Positions 16,410 to 25,186 of a stretch of 34,082 nt of DNA are shown piece by piece. The stretch's first letter is position 1. Every line of letters starts with the position of its first letter. Origin of the DNA: an uncultured Muribaculaceae bacterium (lineage in GTDB: Bacteria > Bacteroidota > Bacteroidia > Bacteroidales > Muribaculaceae); assembly GCA_947628285.1 (NCBI GenBank), contig CANQZK010000004.1, forward strand, positions 1-34,082. Reading direction: 5' to 3'. Made by a program: the position numbers and the translations under genes. The notes under the pieces are model-generated. The model saw only the letters and a list, made by a program, of their open reading frames with translations, made no database searches and had not been told where the DNA came from.

Positions 16410-18824
16410 TCAGCAATTCTGCGGGTCGAAATTAGTCCAGTCTGTTGTATCTGAGGTGCCGCGATTAAGGTCTATTTTTTCAGGAGGATACAGCCAATTG
16501 CCGAATTCGTCCTTTATAATGATGCCTCCGCGAAGCCGCTTGTCACGGTTTTCCGGAAGTTGCATATATTCCCACAGCGCATTATGCTTGTATGGTGCCT
16601 CCGGGTCGCTCCTTTTCGTTTTCGTATCGAAAAGGAAAATATCACCGCTCTTCATACGTATGATAAAATCGACATAGAACAAGTCTTTTTCGCCGATAGA
16701 ATTGGTATAACCGATGGCATAATGGGCCTTGCCGTGGTCGCCATTCTTATACCACCATTCTATCACATTGCTGTTACTGTCCAGGAAGTCGGCAAAGCTA
16801 TGCTCCGGCGTAGAGGAATTCGGACCGCTGTACTCCATAAACGGCAGTAATGCGTGATACGCTATTTCAGGTCGTTTGGTATGGTTGTCAATGGTATAGG
16901 AGCGTTCAGCCGGCACCACCCATTCAAAATGCCTGAAAGCGCGACGCTTGGCCGCAGCCTTACGTCTGCGCAATATCTCGGTATACTTTTGAATGGCTTT
17001 ATAAATAAGCCTTTCGAACTTAGGGCGGTTATTATGCTCATTATCATTGAAGAGTATTATCTTCATGGCATCATACTCAAATACCTCAAAAAGTTCTTCC
17101 ATCACCTCCTTGACAGCGCCGGCAAGCGTCTTGACGCTCTGTTGCTCATAGTCATTGCCCAGCAACCGTTTGCACAGTGCAAGGAACATAGCCGTGATAT
17201 CGGCCACATTATTTACATATGTCGCCTTGCTTTTAATAAGTTTGGAACCAACCTCGCCGGTCATTTCAAGGTCACGGACAATGTCCGTCCCGATGCATTT
17301 TACATCAAAACGTATGTTTTGTATAGTTTTTGCCTTCTGAAGGTTGTGATAAGCCTCGTTAGTGGCGCCTGCGCCTGCGCCTGCGCCTGCCGGTATGCCG
17401 TCGCCGTCGCCGTCGCCGTCGCCGAAAAGGTCATCCTCCGTAAAGAACGATGAGCCACCACCCTCAAGCTTCCATTCAAGCATAAATGTCTTTATGAGAA
17501 TCTCCTTGAAGTCAGTGCCGAGGCGGTTTCGGTCGGCCGACAGTCGGTCGCGGTATTCGGAATCAAGGACAATATTCGTAATCCCCTCGCGTCGTACAGC
17601 CCTGACGTTTGTGGCTAAGTAATCCATATCGTCCTTTACGATCTCGATTATATCTTTCGAGAGGTTTGTATATACATATCCTTGATTGAGCCGCTGGTCG
17701 GTATAATAATCCTGTTCCGGCATTCTGAGTATGCGCCCCACAGTCTGCGCCGAAAATTTGAAGCTCTCAACCTTGCGGAAGATGAGAAGCACCGCTGCAC
17801 GCGGACAATCCCAACCCAGAGCAATAGCCTGCTTGAAAAGCAGCACCTCGGTGGGGTCGTTGGGGCGGTCGATGAGTTCCATGTTGTCGGTCTTTTCGCC
17901 TGACAGCCAAATTGCGAGTTTGCCGTTGGCGGTGTTTATACCATAGGCATCCAGCGTGGCTATAACCTCATCCCTGACTTTTGTATCGTCGGCCGTGAGC
18001 TTTTCGCTGTCGTCGTTAGGGAGCTGTATAAGCAAAAGCGGATTGACATCGGAGCCCTCGGCACGGTAGAGACCGGCAAGTTCTTCACGCTTCTGCAACG
18101 CTAACCATATGAGGTGCTGATTGAGCGAGCCGTGCGGGGCGTTGAAATTCAGTGCCGGATTAAGGACAATGTTTTCCTTAATCATTCTTTCCTCAATCAC
18201 ATCAGTGCGTTGTACAGTAACCCATTCGGCATCATTTCGCGGGTCAGGAGTAGCCGACATGCGTATCTCCACTTTGGGCTGAATGGTGGCAAGAACCTTC
18301 TCTGATTTCTTTGCCATTTTACTTCCGAATTGATGCTCCTCGTCTATCACCAGCACGATGGGAATACCGTTATCGTCCTGCGTGCGGCGGGTAATGTCAT
18401 AGAGCGATGCCGAGTTTTCCGTTTCGCGCACCAACAGGTTATTATCCTTGTTTACACTCTCCCAATTCACAAAGAGAATTTCGCCGGGGCGGATATAGCC
18501 GTCGGCCGAGTGGTCCAGTTCATCGAAGATAACAGGTCGCAGAGCACAGTTTTCGGTAAAATAGTTTTTCATCTTGAAGTAGCTCTGCTCATGCAGCTTG
18601 TTCGGGGCAATCCATATATAGGCAACCTCTGTAAACGGTGCATCGGGGCGCTCGGTCAGTTCCTGATTGAGCCGCATAAGCATTTCGGATGCCATCACGG
18701 TTTTGCCCGAGCCTGTGGGAGCTCTGAAAACCAATGTGTGGCGGTTCCCGCGCCGGCCCAACAGGTCAATCGTCTTGTTAACAAGTTCGTTAACGGCTTT
18801 CTGCTGGTATCGTAATTGTTTCAT
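16410..18824 (-). CDS. Type III restriction enzyme Res subunit
   Basis: An 804-residue ATP-dependent helicase-nuclease that cleaves DNA together with Mod. Superfamily 2 motifs are present: Walker A APTGSGKT (Lys41), DEEH at 161-164, SATPD at 190-194 and the Arg-rich QTVGRILRMPEQ at about 365. The C-terminal PD-(D/E)xK nuclease shows VDFIIRMKSGDIFLFDTKTK near residues 713-735. Between them a low-complexity linker of Gly-Asp and Ala-Gly dipeptides (about 467-487) is encoded by hexanucleotide repeats. Its ATG overlaps the mod stop as ATGA and is preceded by AAGGAGG (18837-18831), a Shine-Dalgarno site unusual for this genome. Base composition is clearly lower in GC than the neighbouring operons, suggesting transfer. 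The gene looks intact. Confidence 0.92.
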   Translation of the reverse strand: MKQLRYQQKAVNELVNKTIDLLGRRGNRHTLVFRAPTGSGKTVMASEMLMRLNQELTERPDAPFTEVAYIWIAPNKLHEQSYFKMKNYFTENCALRPVIFDELDHSADGYIRPGEILFVNWESVNKDNNLLVRETENSASLYDITRRTQDDNGIPIVLVIDEEHQFGSKMAKKSEKVLATIQPKVEIRMSATPDPRNDAEWVTVQRTDVIEERMIKENIVLNPALNFNAPHGSLNQHLIWLALQKREELAGLYRAEGSDVNPLLLIQLPNDDSEKLTADDTKVRDEVIATLDAYGINTANGKLAIWLSGEKTDNMELIDRPNDPTEVLLFKQAIALGWDCPRAAVLLIFRKVESFKFSAQTVGRILRMPEQDYYTDQRLNQGYVYTNLSKDIIEIVKDDMDYLATNVRAVRREGITNIVLDSEYRDRLSADRNRLGTDFKEILIKTFMLEWKLEGGGSSFFTEDDLFGDGDGDGDGIPAGAGAGAGATNEAYHNLQKAKTIQNIRFDVKCIGTDIVRDLEMTGEVGSKLIKSKATYVNNVADITAMFLALCKRLLGNDYEQQSVKTLAGAVKEVMEELFEVFEYDAMKIILFNDNEHNNRPKFERLIYKAIQKYTEILRRRKAAAKRRAFRHFEWVVPAERSYTIDNHTKRPEIAYHALLPFMEYSGPNSSTPEHSFADFLDSNSNVIEWWYKNGDHGKAHYAIGYTNSIGEKDLFYVDFIIRMKSGDIFLFDTKTKRSDPEAPYKHNALWEYMQLPENRDKRLRGGIIIKDEFGNWLYPPEKIDLNRGTSDTTDWTNFDPQNC
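17365..17424. repeat. Two adjacent hexanucleotide microsatellites inside res
   Basis: GCGCCT is repeated about 4.3 times at 17365-17390, and GCCGTC about 4.7 times at 17397-17424, separated by 6 bp. On the coding strand they give Ala-Gly and Gly-Asp dipeptide runs. Unit gain or loss keeps the frame, so it would change linker length rather than switch the gene off. Confidence 0.92.
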
Positions 18825-20677
18825 TGTGCACCTCCTTCCGGCTCTGCGGCGAACAGTCCGCCCATCTGAATATCATCCGTTTCTGTGTTTTCTTCCACAA
18901 TGTCGTCGGCAAGGAACTTAGGCTTTTGCCGGGGCAGCACTTTACGGTAAGCATCGTAGATGGCCTGCGGCAGGGCGCATAGCGTCACGCGGTCGGGCAC
19001 CTCGGCAAATTCATCATCATAAGCATAGCTTCCGTGCGAAAAAACATACACCTTGATTTTCTCGCCCTCCTTCGGCATTGTCTTGATAATATCGGCTATG
19101 AACGGTATAGCCCTTTCGTCATAAATGACCAGCATACGCCGGCCGCCATGCTCAAAGTATCGGGCATACGTCGGGTTCAACTTGCGGCCACCGAACAGAG
19201 CCTCGGTATACAGATCGTTCTTTATGCAGAGCAACCCCGTTGAAGCCTGAACCAGCCGACGCATATTCTTGACTGTGCGCTCGCGCGACAAAAATTCCGT
19301 GCGATAGTAGCGGAGATTGTTGTCATGCAGACCCTCTACAAATTCACCGTTCGGCTTGGTATAGCCAAGGATAACGCGCTTGTTGCGCTCATAGGTCACA
19401 TCCTCGCAAATATTCTTTTCGTTGTTGGTGCAAAGAATGCAAGTGCGCTTGCCCCCATCATCGGCATTAAGCTGCATCACCGCATGAAGCGTAGTGCCCG
19501 ACCCGGCGAAGAAGTCGAGGACTGTTTTACTTGGGATAAAGTTAATTAAAAATTGAACAAGAGGCGATGGTTTTGGATTATTGAAAACTTTTTCGTGGAA
19601 GATGCCGGCGTTAAGTTCGGTATTCGCGAACAAGCCATCTTTAACAATATCACCAGGAAGTATTTTAGTAGGTCTGTTTACCGATTCTTTTGTCTTTAGG
19701 TAATAAGGTACAAACGATTCGGATTTGACCCAAATTTCAGTTCCAGCAGCAAGTTCCTCCCGTATCTTTTTATCAGTAGCCCAATAGGAATGACCTTTGA
19801 GTATAACGGGAGTTATGAAAAAGCCATTTTCAGCAGTTGCATCTGCCATAAGTTCCCATTGCGGATTTCTGCCGTTTTCTTTAAGACCAGCACTGTAAGT
19901 GCCATCAGGCAGTGAAGTTCGCACTGAATTTGCGGGAAACGTTATCGTTTTAATCTTTTCTTTTGCCTTTGTCAAAGAAGGCATTCCTGATGTAGCAGAA
20001 ACGACTCCCCTAAATTCTTTTATTGCCTTTGCATCACGAGCAACACACAAAACAAATTCAGCGTTGCGTCGTAAAATTGGAGAGCTATTGTCCGGCCGAT
20101 TCGTACTCACCCAAATATATGTTTCAATATAATTAGGCTCGAGGAAAATTTCTTTGCAGAGATTTACTAACTGCGACATTTCATGGTCGCCTATAGAAAT
20201 GAACATGAGACCTGACTTTGAAAGAAGTTGTTTGGCTATTTTGAGACGTTTAGCCATAAAAGAAAGCCAAAGAGAATGTTTATAATCGTCATCTGCTCCC
20301 ACAAATGAATCGTTATAAACAAAACCGCCATCTCTATCAGTATTTCCAGTATTGTACGGAGGGTCGATGTAGATAACATCAATCTTACCGGCGTGGGTGT
20401 ATGACAGCTCTGTAAGCGCGGCGAGGTTATCACCTTCGATAATTATATGATTGGGCGCATAGGGATTGTCCGAGATTATCGGGTGGACTTTCGCGTCGTT
20501 GCGCTCCACAAGGATAGGCAGTTCCTCGCGAAGGCGCTCCTCGATGTCTTCGGGTTTGTCTTCCCATACAAGACCGTACTTTTTGTGGCCGCGGATGAGC
20601 TGGAGCAACGCGGCTTTTTCCTCGCTGCTCAAACCGTCCAGGTCCTGTATTTTTCGGGCAAGTTCTGTCTTGTTCAT
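18821..20677 (-). CDS. Type III DNA adenine methyltransferase Mod subunit
   Basis: A 618-residue N6-adenine methyltransferase that also gives the Res complex its target site. DPPYNTG (residues 105-111, catalytic motif IV) comes before the AdoMet motif DFFAGSGTT (about 386-394), the beta-class order found in type III Mod. The central region between them, about 200-380, is the expected target-recognition domain. A 60-nt hand count there (19681-19740) gives 37% GC, against 58% at 20581-20640 and 53% at 18901-18960, hinting at exchange of that domain. ATG 20677 is chosen; a longer form would need GTG or TTG at 20680 or 20701. No tetranucleotide repeats of the kind that phase-vary mod genes are seen. 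It is translationally coupled to res by an ATGA overlap. Confidence 0.93.
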   Translation of the reverse strand: MNKTELARKIQDLDGLSSEEKAALLQLIRGHKKYGLVWEDKPEDIEERLREELPILVERNDAKVHPIISDNPYAPNHIIIEGDNLAALTELSYTHAGKIDVIYIDPPYNTGNTDRDGGFVYNDSFVGADDDYKHSLWLSFMAKRLKIAKQLLSKSGLMFISIGDHEMSQLVNLCKEIFLEPNYIETYIWVSTNRPDNSSPILRRNAEFVLCVARDAKAIKEFRGVVSATSGMPSLTKAKEKIKTITFPANSVRTSLPDGTYSAGLKENGRNPQWELMADATAENGFFITPVILKGHSYWATDKKIREELAAGTEIWVKSESFVPYYLKTKESVNRPTKILPGDIVKDGLFANTELNAGIFHEKVFNNPKPSPLVQFLINFIPSKTVLDFFAGSGTTLHAVMQLNADDGGKRTCILCTNNEKNICEDVTYERNKRVILGYTKPNGEFVEGLHDNNLRYYRTEFLSRERTVKNMRRLVQASTGLLCIKNDLYTEALFGGRKLNPTYARYFEHGGRRMLVIYDERAIPFIADIIKTMPKEGEKIKVYVFSHGSYAYDDEFAEVPDRVTLCALPQAIYDAYRKVLPRQKPKFLADDIVEENTETDDIQMGGLFAAEPEGGAQ

Positions 20678-20809
20678 CACGACAGATTGAATTGTCGCCA
20701 ATACCCAACTGCGACGTGGTTACACAAAAAGGCGCGGGTATCATACCGTTGCTATCTTTCAATCAAGGCATCGCCAAACGCCTTTGCAGTAAGAAAACAA
20801 CGCAGATAC

Positions 20810-21031
20810 TCACGCCGTTATGTAATACCCCAAACCCACTCCATGCCCTAAAGGCATAGAATGAGCCCGGATAGGTATATACATACCCGTGAGCGTCCAC
20901 TTTGCAATATTCTTGACTGCTGAAAAATTTGGCGATTTTTGATTGACAAGAATAAAGCGCGAGTAAACGCCTTTTATTTCATTTGCCTCCCGCCTCGCTT
21001 CCTCGCTTGGAAGACGCCCGGCGTGAGTCAT
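20810..21031 (-). CDS. Uncertain 73-residue small protein of unknown function
   Basis: The frame from ATG 21031 begins MTHAGRLPSEEARREANEIK and ends HGVGLGYYITA. The start lies 3 nt after a TACTTTTG promoter box, so a leaderless transcript could express it; an ATG two codons upstream would fall outside that transcript. It is basic, with no signal peptide, membrane helix or known motif. It may be a shadow of a non-coding element instead. It lies upstream of mod in the same direction and may simply be the leader of the restriction-modification transcript. Confidence 0.25.
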   Translation of the reverse strand: MTHAGRLPSEEARREANEIKGVYSRFILVNQKSPNFSAVKNIAKWTLTGMYIPIRAHSMPLGHGVGLGYYITA

Positions 21032-21034
21032 GGG

Positions 21035-21042
21035 CAAAAGTA
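21035..21042 (-). promoter_or_regulatory. Possible -7 box upstream of the restriction-modification genes
   Basis: TACTTTTG on the minus strand matches TAnnTTTG; a TTG (21067-21065) lies 22 nt upstream, slightly longer than the usual spacing. Transcription would start near 21030, about 350 nt before mod. Confidence 0.45.
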
Positions 21043-21136
21043 CGTAATTTTCTGAAATTACGCCCCAAATAGTCCGCTAAATTTTTCAGTAAACCCGATA
21101 AAAGGTTCAAATCGCCGCTCCGCGGCTTTATAATAG

Positions 21137-21160
21137 TAGGGGCGCACGGCCCGTGCGCCC
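21137..21160. repeat. REP-like palindrome at the right edge of the restriction-modification island
   Basis: GGGCGCACGG (21140-21149) and CCGTGCGCCC (21151-21160) are perfect complements around one base. The element starts GTAGGGGCGC, close to the GTAGGGACGC that begins the palindrome at 16289, which suggests the same repeat family with a different inner palindrome. Confidence 0.8.
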
Positions 21161-21236
21161 GCGTCGCGACATACGCTTAGTTGTCACGTTATGAACCTAT
21201 TGCAACGCGGATACACGAGCGTGCATCCATACGATT

Positions 21237-23213
21237 TTATCGCAGGCGGGATTTGAGTTCGAGGCCCAGGGCGGTCTTGGCCTCGATGTGGTGCATGACC
21301 ATGGTGACGAAGGGGTCCTTCTCGAATTCGCCGCGGACGTTCTCGAAATCGAGCCGGGTGCGGCCGTCGCTGCCGTCCACGCCGAATCCGATGCGCGAGA
21401 TGGCCGAGAATTCCTTGCGGGCGTCGTCGTAGACCATGCGGTCCAGCGTGACGACGCTCTCGGTCCAGCGGTCGACGATGGCGCGGATGTCGTCTGCGGT
21501 GAGGCTGTCCAGGGGCTTGTGGTACCAGCGGGTGAAGTTGTCGGCCACCCAGGTCCATTCCATGTCGTAATAGTCGGTGTGGAGTTGGCGCAGGCGGCTG
21601 TCAACTTCATCGAGCGATGTGACGGCGCCGCTGCCGATGTCGGCGGTGAGACGCTTGATCTCGCTCTTGGGGGCGAGCAGGCCGCAGATGTCCACCCACT
21701 CGCCGGCGCCGGCCTCGGCGGTGGGACGCAGACGGCGGCGGATGTCCTCGTCGTCCTGCAGGGGTGCGCCCTCGAGGCGTTTTATGACGGAGTTGCCCAT
21801 GAATTTGTCGATGGCCAGGGAGTAGTACATCTTGCCCTTGTCCAGCGCGCGGGCGGTCAGCGACAGGCCCTGATAGGAGTAGACCTCGCTGGTGGGGCCG
21901 CCGGTGAGGCGCAGTGTCTCAAGGAGTTCGGCGCCGTCCATCATCTTGGACACGGTGTAGGGGCTGAGCAGGTTGAAGTTGATGAGGTCCAGCTTGCGTG
22001 CGGCGGTGCGGCGGTCGCGCTTGGGCCATTTCATGGCGTCGCGGATTGTGCCCACGCTCTTGAGGTTGACGCCGGGCACCAGATGGAAGCGGCCGCCTTT
22101 CTCGATGAGGTAGGAGAAGGGCAGGCGCGATGTGTCCGGATGGCACACCAGGCGGCCCATCACCAGCGAGAAGGCGCCGATGCGGGCGGGCCAGAGGATG
22201 TAGCTGTCGGATGTGGTCTTGGAGCCGCGCTCTACGACGCCCTGATGGATGGGCCCGAGCTTGTACATGTGGTTGCTCTGGTTGGAACCCGAGCCGGCGT
22301 TGAGGAATGAGAACATGCCGGCGATGAGCAGGCTGGACTTGTGCATCGTCACTGTGTAGGGACCGCCGAACACGGCAGCGGCCTCGCCGTTCTCGCAGAT
22401 GCAATTGGCAAAGAAAAGTGAATCATGGGCCGAGAACAGGCGTGTCAGCTGTGTGCCCTGGCCTATGAAGGCGTGGGCAGCCACGGCGCCCTCGTCCATA
22501 GTGGAGCCGGCGGCCATAATGAAGTCCTTGGCCAGGACGTTGGCGCCTACGAATATGGGTGCCTCGGGCTCGGACATGAGGGAGCCGTTGGTCAGACGCG
22601 AGGCGCCGTCAATGACGGCACAGGGGCCGATGTATACGTTGTTGATGCTGCCTACATTAATTATACGCGCGCCCGAGCACACGCGCCCGCGAGTGCTGCG
22701 GCGGGCGTCGACGTAGCGTCTTATCATGCCGTGCAGGCCCTGCATCAGTGCGGTGTCGTGGCGGTACATGGCTATCAGGTAGGCCACCTGGGCCGAGAGG
22801 GTATCGTAGATGGGCACCTCGCGGCCGCCGGTCTCGTTGAGCACCGACACCTCGACGCCGTTGCCGAAGGCGCTCTCGCCGTTCATGGCTATGCGGCCGG
22901 CGTTCTCAATGAGCACGTCGTCCTCTATGTCATAGTCCACGATGTAGTTGGTCACCTTGTTGATGAGCACGTCGTTGCCCACGGTGCAGTTGTGAATCAG
23001 CGCGTTGTAGATGCCGCTGCGCAGGGGGATGCAACCGGAGCGGATAAAGACCTTGTCGGTGGTGCCCAGGCGAACATTGCCCGAAAATGTGACGTTTTTA
23101 TAATTAGATGTAACAAAAGGATCGGCCACACGGACCAGCGACCAGTCGCCGGCAGTGCAGCCCTGCGATTCGAGCGCGGCTATCTCGGCCGCGTTTAATT
23201 CACGGTAAGTCAT
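21237..23213 (-). CDS. DUF4954 family protein with left-handed beta-helix region
   Basis: A 658-residue protein of a family known mainly from Bacteroidota and annotated as DUF4954. Residues about 45-340 show hexapeptide-like repeats (VFIRSGCIPLRSGIYNALIHN, VTNYIVDYDIEDDVLIENAG, NNVYIGPCAVIDGASRLTNG, IFVGANVLAKDFIMAAGSTM), which fold as a left-handed beta helix as in sugar O- and N-acyltransferases. The C-terminal half is alpha-helical, with no motif I can name. No signal peptide is seen, so it is probably cytoplasmic. A nucleotide-sugar or acyl-transfer role is possible but not shown. It is transcribed divergently from lepA and ends 77 bp from the palindrome. Confidence 0.8.
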   Translation of the reverse strand: MTYRELNAAEIAALESQGCTAGDWSLVRVADPFVTSNYKNVTFSGNVRLGTTDKVFIRSGCIPLRSGIYNALIHNCTVGNDVLINKVTNYIVDYDIEDDVLIENAGRIAMNGESAFGNGVEVSVLNETGGREVPIYDTLSAQVAYLIAMYRHDTALMQGLHGMIRRYVDARRSTRGRVCSGARIINVGSINNVYIGPCAVIDGASRLTNGSLMSEPEAPIFVGANVLAKDFIMAAGSTMDEGAVAAHAFIGQGTQLTRLFSAHDSLFFANCICENGEAAAVFGGPYTVTMHKSSLLIAGMFSFLNAGSGSNQSNHMYKLGPIHQGVVERGSKTTSDSYILWPARIGAFSLVMGRLVCHPDTSRLPFSYLIEKGGRFHLVPGVNLKSVGTIRDAMKWPKRDRRTAARKLDLINFNLLSPYTVSKMMDGAELLETLRLTGGPTSEVYSYQGLSLTARALDKGKMYYSLAIDKFMGNSVIKRLEGAPLQDDEDIRRRLRPTAEAGAGEWVDICGLLAPKSEIKRLTADIGSGAVTSLDEVDSRLRQLHTDYYDMEWTWVADNFTRWYHKPLDSLTADDIRAIVDRWTESVVTLDRMVYDDARKEFSAISRIGFGVDGSDGRTRLDFENVRGEFEKDPFVTMVMHHIEAKTALGLELKSRLR

Positions 23214-23246
23214 AAGTTACTTGGAGCATAATATTTTTTGGACGCG

Positions 23247-23276
23247 CAAATTTACGGATTTTTTTTCGTACCTTTG
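23247..23276. promoter_or_regulatory. Closely spaced divergent promoters for the DUF4954 gene and lepA
   Basis: On the minus strand TAAATTTG (23254-23247) and on the plus strand TACCTTTG (23269-23276) both match TAnnTTTG and are 14 bp apart. Predicted leaders are short: about 27 nt for the DUF4954 gene and 13 nt for lepA. Good -33 TTG elements at normal spacing are lacking on both sides. Confidence 0.6.
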
Positions 23277-23295
23277 CACAATATTTCCGTAGAGA

Positions 23296-25086
23296 ATGAA
23301 GAATATCCGAAATTTTTGCATCATAGCACACATCGATCACGGCAAATCGACCCTGGCCGACCGCCTGCTTGAATACACAAATACCGTCACGGGCAAGGAT
23401 ATGGAGGCACAGGTCCTTGACGACATGGACCTTGAACGCGAACGAGGCATCACCATCAAGAGCCACGCCATACAGATGGACTACACCCTGGACGGCGAGA
23501 AGTACGTTCTCAACCTTATCGACACTCCGGGACACGTCGACTTCTCATACGAGGTTTCGCGCTCCATCGCAGCGTGCGAGGGCGCCCTGCTGGTGGTCGA
23601 CGCCACCCAGGGCATACAGGCGCAGACCATCTCCAACCTGTACATGGCCATTGACAACAACCTGGAAATCATCCCCGTACTGAACAAGTGCGACCTTGAC
23701 TCGGCCAACCCCGAAGAGGTTGAGGACCAGATTATCGAGCTGTTGGGCTGCAAGCGCGAGGAGATAATCCGCGCCAGCGGCAAGACCGGCATGGGCGTGC
23801 CCGACATCCTGCAGGCCATCGTGGAGCGCGTTCCCGCCCCGCAGGGCGACCCCTCGGCCCCGCTCCAGGCGCTGATCTTCGACTCGGTATTCAACCCCTT
23901 CCGCGGCATCATAGCCTACTTCAAGATTGAAAACGGCACCATACATGACGGCGACTTTGTGAAATTCGTCGCCACCGGCAAGGAATATCATGCCGACGAG
24001 ATTGGCGTGCTGAAGATGGACCTCTCGCCCCGCAAGGAACTCTCGGCCGGCAACGTAGGCTACATCATATCAGGCATCAAGACATCACGCGAGGTCAAGG
24101 TGGGCGATACCATCACCCACGTGGACCGTCCCTGCGCCGAGGCCATCAACGGCTTCCAGGAGGTCAAGCCCATGGTCTTCGCCGGCGTCTACCCCATCGA
24201 GACGGAGGATTTCGAAAACCTGCGCACCTCGCTTGAAAAACTGCAGCTCAACGACGCCTCGCTGACGTTCACCCCGGAATCATCCGTGGCACTGGGCTTC
24301 GGCTTCCGCTGCGGTTTCCTGGGCCTGCTGCACATGGAGATTATCCAGGAGCGCCTGGGACGCGAATTCGACATGGACGTCATCACCACCGTGCCCAACG
24401 TCTCCTACCGCGTATACGACAAAAAAGGCAACATGACCGAGGTGCACAACCCCTCCGGCCTGCCCGACATCACCCTTATAGACCACATCGAGGAGCCCTA
24501 TATCCGCGCCTCCGTCATCACCACGCCCGAGTTCATCGGCCCCATCATGACGCTGTGCCTGGGCAAGCGCGGCGAGCTGGTGCGCCAGGAGTACATCTCC
24601 GGCGGCCACCGCATGGAGCTGACCTTCGATATGCCTCTGGGCGAGATAGTTATCGACTTCTACGATAAGCTCAAGAGCATCTCCAAGGGCTACGCATCCT
24701 TTGACTACCACCTCAACGGCTTCCGCGAGTCCAAGCTGGTCAAGCTGGACATCCTGCTCAACGGCGAGAGCGTAGACGCCCTGTCCACCCTGACGCATAC
24801 CGACAACGCCGTGGGATTCGGCCGCCGCATGTGCGAGAAACTCAAGGAGTTGATTCCGCGCCAGCAGTTCGACATAGCCATCCAGGCCGCAATAGGCGCC
24901 AAAATCATTGCCCGCGAGACCATCAAGGCTGTGCGTAAGGACGTGACCGCCAAGTGTTACGGCGGCGACATCTCCCGTAAACGCAAGCTGCTGGAAAAGC
25001 AGAAAAAGGGCAAGAAACGCATGAAGCAGATCGGCTCCGTCGAAGTGCCCCAGAAAGCCTTCCTGGCCGTATTAAAACTTGACTGA
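23296..25086 (+). CDS. lepA: Translation elongation factor 4
   Basis: A 596-residue ribosome-associated GTPase. Motifs: G1 AHIDHGKST at residues 10-18, the switch region with [10 protein letters not shown]3 [15 protein letters not shown], and G4 NKCD. It has the EF-G-like domains II, III and V but lacks domain IV, and ends with the LepA-specific C-terminal domain ([20 protein letters not shown] and [20 protein letters not shown]). Length is standard. It stands alone, with its own promoter and a terminator 6 nt after the stop. Confidence 0.98.
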   Translation: MKNIRNFCIIAHIDHGKSTLADRLLEYTNTVTGKDMEAQVLDDMDLERERGITIKSHAIQMDYTLDGEKYVLNLIDTPGHVDFSYEVSRSIAACEGALLVVDATQGIQAQTISNLYMAIDNNLEIIPVLNKCDLDSANPEEVEDQIIELLGCKREEIIRASGKTGMGVPDILQAIVERVPAPQGDPSAPLQALIFDSVFNPFRGIIAYFKIENGTIHDGDFVKFVATGKEYHADEIGVLKMDLSPRKELSAGNVGYIISGIKTSREVKVGDTITHVDRPCAEAINGFQEVKPMVFAGVYPIETEDFENLRTSLEKLQLNDASLTFTPESSVALGFGFRCGFLGLLHMEIIQERLGREFDMDVITTVPNVSYRVYDKKGNMTEVHNPSGLPDITLIDHIEEPYIRASVITTPEFIGPIMTLCLGKRGELVRQEYISGGHRMELTFDMPLGEIVIDFYDKLKSISKGYASFDYHLNGFRESKLVKLDILLNGESVDALSTLTHTDNAVGFGRRMCEKLKELIPRQQFDIAIQAAIGAKIIARETIKAVRKDVTAKCYGGDISRKRKLLEKQKKGKKRMKQIGSVEVPQKAFLAVLKLD

Positions 25087-25092
25087 CAACTA

Positions 25093-25119
25093 AACACCCC
25101 GAGTCCTCGGGGTGTTTTT
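25093..25119 (+). terminator. Rho-independent terminator of lepA
   Basis: AACACCCCGAG (25093-25103) pairs with CTCGGGGTGTT (25106-25116), followed by more T residues to 25119. The innermost pairs probably open to make a normal loop. Confidence 0.9.
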
Positions 25120-25131
25120 AAGTATATGGAA

Positions 25132-25170
25132 GGGTGTGCACACCCGTACTTCTTTCTGCGCCCCGGCGCA
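25132..25170. repeat. Two short palindromes in the nhaA upstream region
   Basis: GGGTGTGCACACCC (25132-25145) is a perfect 14-bp palindrome. TGCGCC-CC-GGCGCA (25157-25170) is a 6-bp-arm inverted repeat. Both lie between the lepA terminator and nhaA ATG 25187, where they could be operator sites, leader hairpins or a short REP-like element. Confidence 0.6.
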
Positions 25171-25186
25171 TCAATTACATATAACT

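Larger units (their letters stand above)
20678..21236. other. Long intergenic stretch between mod and the DUF4954 gene, no recognised gene
   Basis: About 560 bp without an assignable gene. It holds a minus-strand -7 box (21042-21035), a 73-codon frame starting next to it, a small hairpin (ATGCC/GGCAT, 20843-20857), an 8-bp inverted pair (20908-20915 with 20947-20954) and, at its right end, a REP-like palindrome. Several frames give strings that look familiar to me as recurring hypothetical peptides in Bacteroidales, which would fit a conserved repeat element, but I cannot verify this. Confidence 0.6.

Noticed and set aside
20447-20851. A 134-codon plus-strand frame overlapping the start of mod.
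   Set aside because: It overlaps mod coding sequence antisense, has no promoter or motif, and its end lies in the possible repeat element.
21288-23198. Open frames of 340 and 257 codons antisense to the DUF4954 gene.
   Set aside because: They arise from third-position GC bias of the sense gene and show no signature of a protein family.
25112-25186. An upstream start for nhaA.
   Set aside because: That ATG lies within the lepA terminator hairpin and the extra residues do not resemble NhaA.
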